From contig CAMFNC010000065.1 of NCBI GenBank assembly GCA_945965245.1, positions 1 through 7,452 of the forward strand: a stretch of 7,452 nt of DNA, written 5' to 3'. This DNA comes from an uncultured Porphyromonas sp. Its GTDB lineage: Bacteria; Bacteroidota; Bacteroidia; Bacteroidales; Porphyromonadaceae. The notes under the pieces are model-generated. The model had not been told where the DNA came from, searched no databases, and saw only the letters and a list, made by a program, of their open reading frames with translations. Shown here piece after piece: positions 1 through 7,081 of the stretch (position 1 is the first letter of the stretch; the number at the start of each line of letters is the position of its first letter). The position numbers and the translations under genes were made by a program.

Positions 1-611
1 TGGCTGTTTCTCCAAACAAGAAAGCCGCAAAACGATTTCATTTGCCGATATTCATGAATGCAGTATCGCTTCCGTGCCTGGTGGTGGGAGGAGGTTGGGG
101 AGCAGCCCGCAAGGTGGAAACATTACTCCATGCCGGTGCCGAATGCACGGTAATAGCACCCGATAGTTGCACTTATATCGGCAATCTCTTTGCTAAGCAA
201 CGTATTACGTATTATCGTCGCACATTCCATCCCGGTGATACCTTGGGCTTTGCTTTGGTGGTGGCTGCCACAGAGAATGACGCCCTGAATAAAAACATTT
301 GCGAAGAGGCTGCTTCTTGTGGTGCTCTTTATAATTCGCTGAGTGACCCGATGTGTGCCAATTTCCATTTCTGTGCATCTTCAGTTCAAAAAGGAGTGGG
401 GCTGGCCATTCATACCGAATACAGACTGCCGGAGGTGGCACGCTTGCTCAGAGATTATTGTACGGAAAGTATTCCGGCCGACATCGAAGATAAAATGAAA
501 GCACTCTATGCTTTGCGGATGGTACGCCGGCATGAGGAGACCAACGAAGCATTGAAACAACAATATGACGATATATTGCATCAGATAGATAGATCACTTA
601 ACAAGTTATGA
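1..611 (+). CDS. Precorrin-2 dehydrogenase (siroheme synthase N-terminal domain type), 5' end cut by window edge
   Basis: This enzyme oxidises precorrin-2 to sirohydrochlorin with NAD+ in the siroheme and cobalamin pathway, in the cytoplasm. The sequence shows a Rossmann NAD-binding start LVVGGGWGAARK (from about nt 78), the VVAATENDALN segment, and SLSDPMCANF with the family's catalytic Asp at nt 345-347. A CysG-like helical tail containing LPEVARLLR follows. A TTG at 42 could be read as a start, but it more probably encodes the Leu of the conserved LPIF segment that precedes the dinucleotide-binding strand. The frame is open upstream to the edge (AVSPNKKAAKRFH), and the codon split by the edge ends in TG, so it could itself be the start. 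About 200 residues fits SirC/Met8/CysG-N proteins. Whether it also inserts iron, as Met8 and CysG do, cannot be read from the sequence. Its stop overlaps the hemA start (ATGA). Confidence 0.9.
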   Translation, partial: AVSPNKKAAKRFHLPIFMNAVSLPCLVVGGGWGAARKVETLLHAGAECTVIAPDSCTYIGNLFAKQRITYYRRTFHPGDTLGFALVVAATENDALNKNICEEAASCGALYNSLSDPMCANFHFCASSVQKGVGLAIHTEYRLPEVARLLRDYCTESIPADIEDKMKALYALRMVRRHEETNEALKQQYDDILHQIDRSLNKL

Positions 612-1855
612 TAGGAACTATAGGAATAAACCACAATACGGCAGCCGTGGAGGTGCGAGAGCGTTATGCACTAACCGAAGCGGAAGCACAGGATTTGGTG
701 GCACGCTGGAAAGAACGTGGCGAAGTGCTTGGCGCAATAGTCCTCTCTACCTGCAATCGAATTGAAATTTATTACGAAACATCACAGCAGCATTTTCGCC
801 CTCATGCGCTTATTAAGTCTTTGTCGAGATTCAAACAGATCGAACAGGTAGAAGACTCTATCTTCATCTGTAAGCAAGGCGAAGAGGCTATCAAACATCT
901 TTTTCGATTGGCATCCGGATTGGAGTCAATGGTAATGGGCGAAACGCAGATATTGGGACAGCTGAAAGACGCTTTTCGCCGCACCACGGAGAATAAGCAC
1001 AGTACATCCGTTCTATCACGAATGTTTCACAAAGCTTTTGAAACGGCCAAATTGGTGCGCAATAACTTTTTGGTGGCCGCTACGCCCATATCATCGGGGG
1101 CTGCCGCCGTGGATTTTATGGACAAACGTGTGCCCAATCGTGAGGTTAGCACGTTGATTGTGGGAGCCGGCCAAATGTCCGAAACCATTATTGATAGTCT
1201 TCATCGCTTGAGATACAGTAATGTTAAGATTTATAATCGCACTCGCGAACGGGCTGAACGCTTTGCAGACTCACATGGCCATATTCCTTTCTATACAGAG
1301 AATCAGCTGACAGAAGCACTTCATCAGGCTGATTTGATATTTGTGGCCACCTCATCGCTGATGCCTATTGTGACCAAAAAGGAATTGGATGGCCGCCAAA
1401 GGGAAAAGGGTTGCTATCTGTTCGATATGGCTGTGCCGCGGAATATAGCGGAAGATGTGTGCGAACATAAACAAGTGCAGCTATACACAATAGATGACCT
1501 GCGCTATGCACCGGATGGAGCCTTGCTGGAAGAACCGGATTATGCTGCCATGGATCGAAGCATTAAGGAAATGGTAGATCAATTTATGCAATGGATAAAT
1601 GCATCTGCTATTCGAGAAGTGATACAGATTATCCAACGAGCTTCCGATGGTTTATTGGAGAAAGAGCTTTCCAAACTACCCTCGCAAATGGATGATGCAG
1701 AACGCGATATCATTGTGCAGTATGACCAGCATTTGCGAGTAACATTTTCCACAGCTTTGGTGGCGGCTACTCGTAAAATTACGGAAGACGGAAAAAACCT
1801 AAAGTATTCCGAAGCCATTGGGAAACTATTCAATGAAATCTTAGACCAAGCGTGA
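608..1855 (+). CDS. hemA: Glutamyl-tRNA reductase HemA
   Basis: HemA reduces glutamyl-tRNA(Glu) with NADPH to glutamate-1-semialdehyde, the committed step of the C5 route to 5-aminolevulinate. The 415-residue protein has the usual family length. The N-terminal catalytic domain holds STCNRIEIY with the nucleophilic Cys49, and His97 within HLFRLASGLESMVMGETQILGQ's conserved block (residues 97-118). The NADPH domain begins with VGAGQM (185-190), followed by YNRTRERAERFA (209-220), FDMAVPRNI (272-280) and YTIDDL (293-298). The C-terminal helical dimerisation domain runs from about 310 and is the least conserved part. The ATG lies inside the stop of the upstream gene (ATGA overlap), and no Shine-Dalgarno sequence precedes it, so translational coupling is likely. 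In many bacteria HemA is feedback-controlled by haem; nothing here shows whether that applies. No frameshift or missing key residue was seen. Confidence 0.97.
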   Translation: MIGTIGINHNTAAVEVRERYALTEAEAQDLVARWKERGEVLGAIVLSTCNRIEIYYETSQQHFRPHALIKSLSRFKQIEQVEDSIFICKQGEEAIKHLFRLASGLESMVMGETQILGQLKDAFRRTTENKHSTSVLSRMFHKAFETAKLVRNNFLVAATPISSGAAAVDFMDKRVPNREVSTLIVGAGQMSETIIDSLHRLRYSNVKIYNRTRERAERFADSHGHIPFYTENQLTEALHQADLIFVATSSLMPIVTKKELDGRQREKGCYLFDMAVPRNIAEDVCEHKQVQLYTIDDLRYAPDGALLEEPDYAAMDRSIKEMVDQFMQWINASAIREVIQIIQRASDGLLEKELSKLPSQMDDAERDIIVQYDQHLRVTFSTALVAATRKITEDGKNLKYSEAIGKLFNEILDQA

Positions 1856-2751
1856 TGAGAAAGTTTATAATAGGGACTCGTGGCAGTAAATTGGCTCTGC
1901 GTCAGACAGAGATGGTAGCGGAGGCTTTGGCGGCAGTTTTGCCTCATGGAGCAGACGATATAGTTATCGAAATTATTAAAACCAGAGGCGATAAATTTCT
2001 GGAACTGTCGCTAACCAATCAACCCGATAAAGGACTGTTTACCCGTGAGATTGAGGCTAAACTGCTGGATGGCAGTATCGACATGGCGGTGCACAGTCTG
2101 AAGGACCTGCCGGTGGAATGCGTGGCGGGAACCACCATTGGGGCTTATCTGCCTCGTGCTCATACCGCCGATGTGCTTATCGGGAAATGCGGTCTTGCCG
2201 AATTGCCCCATGGTGCGGTGATTGGCACTTCGAGTAAAAGACGCGCATATCAGTTACGTTTGCGGTATCCTCATTTACAATTCAAGGAAATACGCGGCAA
2301 TGTGGAAACTCGTATTGCCAAGATGGACGCCGGCGAATATGATGCCATTATCATGGCACAAGCCGGTATGGAACGTTTGGATTTGGGACATCGTATTCGT
2401 GAAATCATAGCCGAAGATGTGGTTGTTCCGGCTCCTGGACAAGCCGCCATTGCCATACATGTGCGTCAGGATGACACCGAATTACTCAATCTTTTAGGGA
2501 GTATTGACCATACCGATACTCGCCGAGAAGTGGAATTGGAGCGTGAATTGCTCCATTCTTTGGGTGGCGGATGTGCCATGCCTTTCGGATGTGTGTGCCA
2601 TCGTGAAAATGCTACAAATCATCTATTGGCCTTCTTTGCCAATGAAGAAGGTACTCAACATACCTCAATAAATACTAATTTTGAGGATGCCGATCGCGAA
2701 TTGGCGGTTCAAGCAATGATATCACAACTTAAAATGATTGCCGATAAATGA
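1855..2751 (+). CDS. hemC: Hydroxymethylbilane synthase (porphobilinogen deaminase) HemC
   Basis: HemC polymerises four porphobilinogens into hydroxymethylbilane on a covalently bound dipyrromethane cofactor. Counting from the ATG at 1855 the protein has 298 residues. Visible motifs are IGTRGSKLALRQ (6-17), KGLFTREIE (59-67), HSLKDLP (80-86) with catalytic Asp84, GTSSKRRAYQL (124-134), RGNVETR (147-153), and GGGCAMPFG (237-245) with Cys240 as the cofactor attachment site. I chose ATG 1855, which overlaps the hemA stop as TGATG, because the family normally begins directly with a short Met-Arg-Lys stretch before IIGTRGS. A GTG at 1852 would add only one residue. The C-terminal domain after Cys240 is short but complete. 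All key residues are present. Confidence 0.97.
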   Translation: MRKFIIGTRGSKLALRQTEMVAEALAAVLPHGADDIVIEIIKTRGDKFLELSLTNQPDKGLFTREIEAKLLDGSIDMAVHSLKDLPVECVAGTTIGAYLPRAHTADVLIGKCGLAELPHGAVIGTSSKRRAYQLRLRYPHLQFKEIRGNVETRIAKMDAGEYDAIIMAQAGMERLDLGHRIREIIAEDVVVPAPGQAAIAIHVRQDDTELLNLLGSIDHTDTRREVELERELLHSLGGGCAMPFGCVCHRENATNHLLAFFANEEGTQHTSINTNFEDADRELAVQAMISQLKMIADK

Positions 2752-4268
2752 TCACGACTGTATATTTGGTGGGAGCCGGTCCCGGTGACTGTGGATTGCT
2801 GACTCTCCGTGCCAAGCAATTGCTGGAGCAAGCGGACGCTGTTATTTATGATGCTTTGGTCAGTCCGGCTATCATGAATTTATGCGCTAAATCTGCTCGA
2901 CTTATCTACGTGGGTAAACGTGCCGGTAATCACTCCAATACGCAAGAGGAGATAAATCAAATCATCATAGAAACAGCTCGCCAAACACCTGGGGGCAAAG
3001 TGGTGCGACTGAAAGGTGGTGACCCTTTTGTTTTCGGGCGCGGAGGTGAAGAAATGGCTGCGCTCAAGGCCGCAGGGCTGGTGTATGAAATTGTACCCGG
3101 AGTAACTGCCGGCATTTCGGCACCGGCTTATTTTGGTATTCCTGTCACGCATCGAGGAATGAGTCGTTCCGTCAGTCTGATTACGGCGGCCACTCAAGAT
3201 GGAAATCTGCCCGATTTGAATTGGGATGCTTTGGCTCGCTTGGATGGTACATTGGTCTTTTATATGGGAATGCGTGCCGTGCCGCAAATTTGCCGCAGGC
3301 TAATAGCATATGGTATGAATGCAAACCAACAAGCCGCTATCATCAGTCGTGGCACTACGGCTCGACAGCTAATACTGACTTCGGATTTGGCCCATTTTAC
3401 TCCGGATTATGCGGATTATGAAGCCTTGTCCCCCGGACTTTTCGTGGTGGGAGATGTGGTTTCATTTGCCGATAAGTATGGTTGGAGCACCAATCAGCCG
3501 TTGGCCGGACAAAAGATTATAGTGACTCGTTCGTTGGCTCAGGCATCTGATTTGTCGGTTCTTCTGGAGGAAAAAGGAGCCGAAGTCGTCTTGCTCCCCA
3601 CCATCGAAATTGTTCCATCGGCAGACCTTACAGCATTATCTGCCGAGATAAAACGTATTCAGAATTATTCTTGGTTGCTGTTCACTTCTGTCAATGCAGT
3701 GGAAATCTTCTTTGGAAGACTTCAGACAGAAGGGTTGGATGCGCGTACTCTTTCCAAATGTAAAGTAGGAGCTGTGGGGGCGGTTACCGAACAGTGCTTG
3801 CGGCATTTCGGCATTCGTGCCGACTTCGTGCCGACCAAACATACCGGTCGTGACTTTGCTCACGAACTTTTGCAGCATGACCCCGAAATCCGAGGAAACC
3901 AAGTGCTGATCCCATCGTCTGCCATTGCCCATACCGAAATTCGTGAAATTCTGGAGCAAAGCGGAGTACAGTGTCTTCAACTTCCAGTGTATGAGAACCG
4001 TGTTTTGACTTACGAACAGAATTATTTGGAGGATTTATTGACCGGCAAATGTGATTGGCTTACTTTCTGTAGCTCTTCGGCCGTAGATAACTTCATGCAC
4101 CTCATCCGGAGTCTTGGATTGGAACACTTACTCCACGGAATTAAAATAGCCGTGATAGGCCATGTAACGGCTCAAACTCTCTCTCAATATAACCTCAATC
4201 ATTCTGCCATGCCTGCAAATCCTACGCTCAAGGGCTTGGTGAATGAAATTGTTTCTAAATCACATTAA
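2748..4268 (+). CDS. cobA-hemD: CobA-HemD fusion: uroporphyrinogen-III C-methyltransferase / uroporphyrinogen-III synthase
   Basis: This is a bifunctional protein of 506 residues. Residues 3 to about 245 form the SAM-dependent methyltransferase that converts uroporphyrinogen III to precorrin-2. Its marks are VGAGPGDCGLLT (8-19), RLKGGDPFVFGRGGEE (87-102), VPGVTAG (116-122), PVTHRG (132-137) and SPGLFVVGDVV (228-238). Residues from about 254 to the end form the HemD synthase, which closes hydroxymethylbilane with inversion of ring D. Its marks are GQKIIVTRS (254-262), WLLFTSVNAVEIF (309-321), a PTKHTGRDFAHEL segment (362-374), DWLTFCSSSAVDNF (436-449) and VIGHVTAQTL (469-478). HemD is poorly conserved in general, so the second assignment rests on fold-type motifs and on context. 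The start overlaps the hemC stop by four bases (ATGA). Such fusions are known, notably in Clostridia. The fusion joins making uroporphyrinogen III to diverting it towards precorrin-2. Confidence 0.95.
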   Translation: MITTVYLVGAGPGDCGLLTLRAKQLLEQADAVIYDALVSPAIMNLCAKSARLIYVGKRAGNHSNTQEEINQIIIETARQTPGGKVVRLKGGDPFVFGRGGEEMAALKAAGLVYEIVPGVTAGISAPAYFGIPVTHRGMSRSVSLITAATQDGNLPDLNWDALARLDGTLVFYMGMRAVPQICRRLIAYGMNANQQAAIISRGTTARQLILTSDLAHFTPDYADYEALSPGLFVVGDVVSFADKYGWSTNQPLAGQKIIVTRSLAQASDLSVLLEEKGAEVVLLPTIEIVPSADLTALSAEIKRIQNYSWLLFTSVNAVEIFFGRLQTEGLDARTLSKCKVGAVGAVTEQCLRHFGIRADFVPTKHTGRDFAHELLQHDPEIRGNQVLIPSSAIAHTEIREILEQSGVQCLQLPVYENRVLTYEQNYLEDLLTGKCDWLTFCSSSAVDNFMHLIRSLGLEHLLHGIKIAVIGHVTAQTLSQYNLNHSAMPANPTLKGLVNEIVSKSH

Positions 4269-4279
4269 ACAAACATATT

Positions 4280-5254
4280 ATGTATCCTTTAACCAGATTA
4301 CGCAGACTGAGACGCACCGAAGAAATGCGCGCCTTGGTTCGTGAGACAGCGTTGTCTCCCAAAGATTTCATTGCTCCTTTATTTGTTTGCCACGGCGAAA
4401 ACATCAAAAAGGAAATACCCGCCATGCCCGGACAATATCACTTCTCGGTGGATCGCATCGTGGAGGAATGTCAAGAATTGTATGACCTCGGTGTATCGGG
4501 CGTAATGCTTTTCGGTATTCCTGAGCACAAAGATGGTACCGGCTCTGAGGCTTATCATGATCATGGCATTGTGCAGCAGGCCATCCGTGCCATCAAGCAG
4601 GCTGTTCCGCATCTTATCGTGATAGCCGATATCTGTATGTGTGAATATACCGACCACGGTCACTGTGGCATCATTCATGACCAATACGTGGATAACGATG
4701 CCACATTGGTCTATTTGGCCAAGCAAGCGGTGTCTTATGCCCATGCCGGTGTGGATATGGTAGCACCTTCAGATATGATGGACGGCCGCATTTTGACTAT
4801 GCGTAAGTCTTTGGACGAGAATGGTTTTATCAATCTGCCCATTATGGCTTATTCGGCCAAATTCAGTTCGGCTTTCTACGGACCTTTCCGCGAAGCAGCA
4901 GACTCTACACCCTCTTTCGGTGACCGCCGCAGCTATCAAATGGACCCTGCCAATAGTGATGAAGCGATGCGCGAAATCGAATCGGATATAGAAGAAGGTG
5001 CAGACATTGTAATGGTGAAGCCTGCACTGCCTTATCTGGATGTAATTCAGCGTGCCGTGCAACGCTATGATGTGCCCATGGCAGCATACCATGTGAGTGG
5101 CGAATACTCCATGGTTAAAGCTGCTGCTGCCAATGGCTGGATAGATGAAGACCGTGTGGTTATGGAGTCTCTCATTGCCATCAAGCGCGCCGGAGCTAAG
5201 ATTATCATCACTTATTTTGCTAAAGACGCAGCTCGCAAGCTAAGCGGTAAGTAG
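4280..5254 (+). CDS. hemB: Porphobilinogen synthase (5-aminolevulinate dehydratase) HemB
   Basis: HemB condenses two 5-aminolevulinates into porphobilinogen. The 324-residue protein matches the family length and forms a TIM-barrel octamer in known relatives. The two Schiff-base lysines are Lys194 in YSAKFSSAFYGPF and Lys247 in MVKPALPYLD. The metal site is of the zinc type: DICMCEYTDHGHCG supplies Cys119, Cys121 and Cys129, where the Mg-type enzymes have Asp or Ala. This makes activity probably zinc-dependent (inference from residues). Other conserved blocks are MLFGIPEHKD (76-85), VAPSDMMDGR (161-170) and YHVSGEYSM (270-278). The start follows the cobA-hemD stop by 11 A-rich bases with no Shine-Dalgarno sequence, as is usual in Bacteroidota. 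No promoter is evident in that gap, so it is probably cotranscribed with the genes before it. Confidence 0.98.
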   Translation: MYPLTRLRRLRRTEEMRALVRETALSPKDFIAPLFVCHGENIKKEIPAMPGQYHFSVDRIVEECQELYDLGVSGVMLFGIPEHKDGTGSEAYHDHGIVQQAIRAIKQAVPHLIVIADICMCEYTDHGHCGIIHDQYVDNDATLVYLAKQAVSYAHAGVDMVAPSDMMDGRILTMRKSLDENGFINLPIMAYSAKFSSAFYGPFREAADSTPSFGDRRSYQMDPANSDEAMREIESDIEEGADIVMVKPALPYLDVIQRAVQRYDVPMAAYHVSGEYSMVKAAAANGWIDEDRVVMESLIAIKRAGAKIIITYFAKDAARKLSGK

Positions 5255-5266
5255 CCTCCCCTGAAT

Positions 5267-6559
5267 ATGAATAATTACAGCAAATCCGAAGCCCTTTTTG
5301 AACGTGCTTGCCGTTACATCCCCGGAGGGGTGAACAGTCCGGTGCGTGCATTCAAATCCGTGGGACGCAATCCTCTGTATATAGATTATGGCCGGGATGG
5401 CCATGTGGTAGATATTGATGGTAACGAATATGTGGACTATATCTCCTCATGGGGTCCCCTTATTCTGGGGCATGCCAATCCCATTATTCAAGATGCCATC
5501 CGTGAGGAGCTGTCCAAAGGAACCAGTTATGGAGCGTGCAACGCCCGTGAGGTGGAGATGGCAGAGCTGATAGCCTCTTTCTTCCCCTCGGTAGAAAAAG
5601 TGCGTATGGTCAATTCCGGTACCGAAGCCACCATGAGTGCCATCCGTTTGGCGCGTGGCTATACGGGGCGTGATAAGTTCATCAAGTTCGACGGTTGCTA
5701 CCACGGTCACTCCGATAGCTTCTTGATTAATGCCGGTAGTGGTCTGGCCACTTTCGGCACATCGGGCAGTGCCGGTGTTACGGCTCGTGTGGCAGAAGAT
5801 ACTTTGGTGGCTACTTATAACGACATAGCCGAGGTGGAAGAACTTATATGTCGCTTCCCCAATCAGATAGCTGCCGTTATCCTTGAGCCAATCATGGGTA
5901 ATATGGGATGCATTTTGCCGCAGCCCGGTTTTCTGAAGGCTCTGCGTGAACTGACAGAACGCGAGGGTATCCTCTTGATATTCGATGAGGTAATCAGTGG
6001 ATTTCGTGCCGCCCGAGGTGGAGCGCAAGAGTTGTATGGTGTGCGTCCGGATTTGACCTGTTTGGGTAAAATTATTGGTGGAGGTTTGCCGGTGGGAGCT
6101 TTCGGCGGACGTGTCGAACTGATGGATATGCTGTCGCCCAACGGGCCTGTATATCAGGCTGGTACGCTATCTGGCAATCCATTGGCCATGGCGGCAGGTA
6201 TTGCCATGTTGCATCAATTGGCACACCCCGATTTCTATGCTCATTTGGAAGAACGTTCTGCAGCTTTCGAAGCGGCCATTCGTCCGGTTATAGACCGTCA
6301 TCCCGATGAACTTTCGTACAATCGTGCCGGTTCGCTCTGCACGCTCTTTTTCAAATCGGGCGGAGTGAAGATGAATGCCGATGCCAAGCAAGCCGATACG
6401 CAGCGTTATGCACGCTATTTCAATGAAATGCTGAATCGCGGCATTTATCTGCCTCCTTCACAGTTCGAGTGTATCTTTATATCCGCAGCACATACCGACG
6501 AGGATTTCCGCCGTACGGCTCAAGCCTTGTCCGAAAGCCTTGCCATCGTGCTCGGATAG
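5267..6559 (+). CDS. hemL: Glutamate-1-semialdehyde 2,1-aminomutase HemL
   Basis: HemL is a PLP enzyme of the class III aminotransferase fold. It moves the amino group of glutamate-1-semialdehyde, the product of HemA, to give 5-aminolevulinate. The 430-residue length is typical. Motifs seen are PGGVNSPVRAF (19-29), VNSGTEATMSAIRLAR (115-130) for phosphate binding, FDGCYHGHSD (141-150), FDEVISGFR (239-247) with the PLP-ring Asp240, CLGKIIGGGLPVGAFGG (265-281) with the PLP-linked Lys268, and GTLSGNPLA (299-307). The GGGLPVGA block and the overall pattern favour HemL over ornithine or acetylornithine aminotransferases. It starts 12 bases after hemB and is the last gene before a strong terminator, so it ends the operon. 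The spacer has no Shine-Dalgarno sequence. Confidence 0.98.
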   Translation: MNNYSKSEALFERACRYIPGGVNSPVRAFKSVGRNPLYIDYGRDGHVVDIDGNEYVDYISSWGPLILGHANPIIQDAIREELSKGTSYGACNAREVEMAELIASFFPSVEKVRMVNSGTEATMSAIRLARGYTGRDKFIKFDGCYHGHSDSFLINAGSGLATFGTSGSAGVTARVAEDTLVATYNDIAEVEELICRFPNQIAAVILEPIMGNMGCILPQPGFLKALRELTEREGILLIFDEVISGFRAARGGAQELYGVRPDLTCLGKIIGGGLPVGAFGGRVELMDMLSPNGPVYQAGTLSGNPLAMAAGIAMLHQLAHPDFYAHLEERSAAFEAAIRPVIDRHPDELSYNRAGSLCTLFFKSGGVKMNADAKQADTQRYARYFNEMLNRGIYLPPSQFECIFISAAHTDEDFRRTAQALSESLAIVLG

Positions 6560-6587
6560 TTATTCTGTCATTATTTTTCAGATACCG

Positions 6588-6634
6588 ACCCCGTCAGATA
6601 GCTCTTAAAGGCTATTTGACGGGGTTTGTTTTTG
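6588..6634 (+). terminator. Intrinsic terminator of the hem operon
   Basis: The left arm ACCCCGTCAGATAGC (6588-6602) pairs with the right arm GCTATTTGACGGGGT (6611-6625). This gives a 15-base-pair stem with a single G-U pair and an eight-base loop. The GC-rich foot is followed by a T-rich tract TTTGTTTTT (6625-6633). It lies 28 bases after the hemL stop and is oriented to end plus-strand transcription. Confidence 0.93.
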
Positions 6635-6678
6635 TCCGGTAACAATGTGAAGTGAGATGAGTCCAAAGAAGAAATAGT

Positions 6679-6738
6679 ATGAAAAAGACGACAATAATTC
6701 TAAGCATTTTGATATATTGCTGTTCAATAATATTTTAA
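6679..6738 (+). other. 19-codon signal-peptide-like ORF, possible gene remnant
   Basis: An ATG at 6679 opens MKKTTIILSILIYCCSIIF followed by TAA. Two lysines and a hydrophobic run with a Cys pair look like the leader of a secreted protein or lipoprotein, although the residue before the first Cys (Tyr) does not fit a good lipobox. No mature domain follows in frame, and I could not recognise one in the other frames. It may be a leftover of a decayed gene, a tiny membrane peptide, or chance in AT-rich DNA. No Shine-Dalgarno sequence is seen, but that does not discriminate in this genome. Confidence 0.2.
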
Positions 6739-6776
6739 TAAGGGTTGGTTTTATGCGGTGTGGAAGAGTGTCGAAA

Positions 6777-6857
6777 TTTATGCATAAAACGATTTCATTT
6801 TATGCATAAAACGCACGCAATTTGTGCATAAATCAAATTCATTTTATATATAAAAAT
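6777..6857. repeat. Four-copy 22-base tandem array with 12-base palindromic core
   Basis: The core TTTATGCATAAA, a perfect palindrome, begins at 6777 and again at 6799. In both copies it continues to the same 15-mer, TTTATGCATAAAACG. A third copy, TTTGTGCATAAA, begins at 6821 and a weaker fourth, TTTATATATAAA, at 6843. The period is exactly 22 bases throughout, about two helical turns. The linkers vary: units 1 and 3 end in TTTCAT and ATTCAT, while unit 2 has CACGCAA. It lies 143 bases after the hem terminator and about 420 bases before the lipoprotein start. It could be an array of sites for a dimeric DNA-binding protein or a simple minisatellite. Confidence 0.85.
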
Positions 6858-6905
6858 CAGCCGCTGTCGCACAAAGAGTTATGAAATCTTTGCCGATGCT
6901 TTGGC

Positions 6906-6945
6906 AAGGTGCATTTTGGGGCGTGCGTAAGCCAAAATGCACCTT
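6906..6945. repeat. Perfect 14-base inverted repeat, 12-base loop
   Basis: AAGGTGCATTTTGG (6906-6919) is matched exactly by its reverse complement CCAAAATGCACCTT (6932-6945), separated by 12 bases. No T tract follows on the plus strand and no A tract precedes it, so it is not a standard terminator in either direction. It may be a hairpin in a transcript, part of a small dispersed repeat, or a protein-binding site. Confidence 0.85.
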
Positions 6946-6965
6946 CGGATGGGCGAACCTTGCTC

Positions 6966-7081
6966 GGCAGGGTGGTGTGTCAAGTCGGCGAATAAGATTG
7001 CCGGTACTTTTGCTGCATACCACCTCCGTCACATTCCGCCCTGCGGGCTTCATATGCCACCTCCTCCCAAGGAAGGTTTTT
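6966..7081. repeat. GC-rich fold-prone segment with duplicated CCACCTCC, possible dispersed intergenic repeat
   Basis: Two competing pairings are visible. GGTGGTGTG (6971-6979) can pair with CATACCACC (7016-7024), and GCAGGGTGG (6968-6975 region) with CCGCCCTGC (7036-7044), each with one G-U pair. A small CGGC/GCCG hairpin lies between the arms. The motif CCACCTCC occurs at 7020-7027 and 7058-7065. The second copy leads into a weak stem and TTTTT at 7077-7081. The composition differs from the AT-rich surroundings and resembles repeated intergenic elements of bacteria, but copies elsewhere in the genome cannot be seen from here. Confidence 0.4.

Noticed and set aside
29..43. 15-base match AAAACGATTTCATTT between the first gene and repeat unit 1 (6786-6800)
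   Set aside because: The copy at 29-43 is inside coding sequence and lacks the palindrome core. Another 15-base match of the same region, TTTCATTTGCCGATA (36-50 and 3460-3474), also occurs between unrelated coding contexts, so such matches arise by composition.
5255..5261. CCTCCCC just before the hemL start
   Set aside because: It resembles the anti-Shine-Dalgarno end of 16S rRNA, not a ribosome binding site, and no partner sequence nearby gives it a role. Probably chance.
5447..6028. 193-codon open frame on the minus strand inside hemL
   Set aside because: It lies wholly opposite a gene with every HemL motif intact; its translation shows no family signature. It is a shadow of the codon bias of hemL.
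6777..6857. CRISPR array
   Set aside because: The period of 22 bases leaves only 7-10 bases between cores, far too short for spacers, and no cas gene is present in the window.
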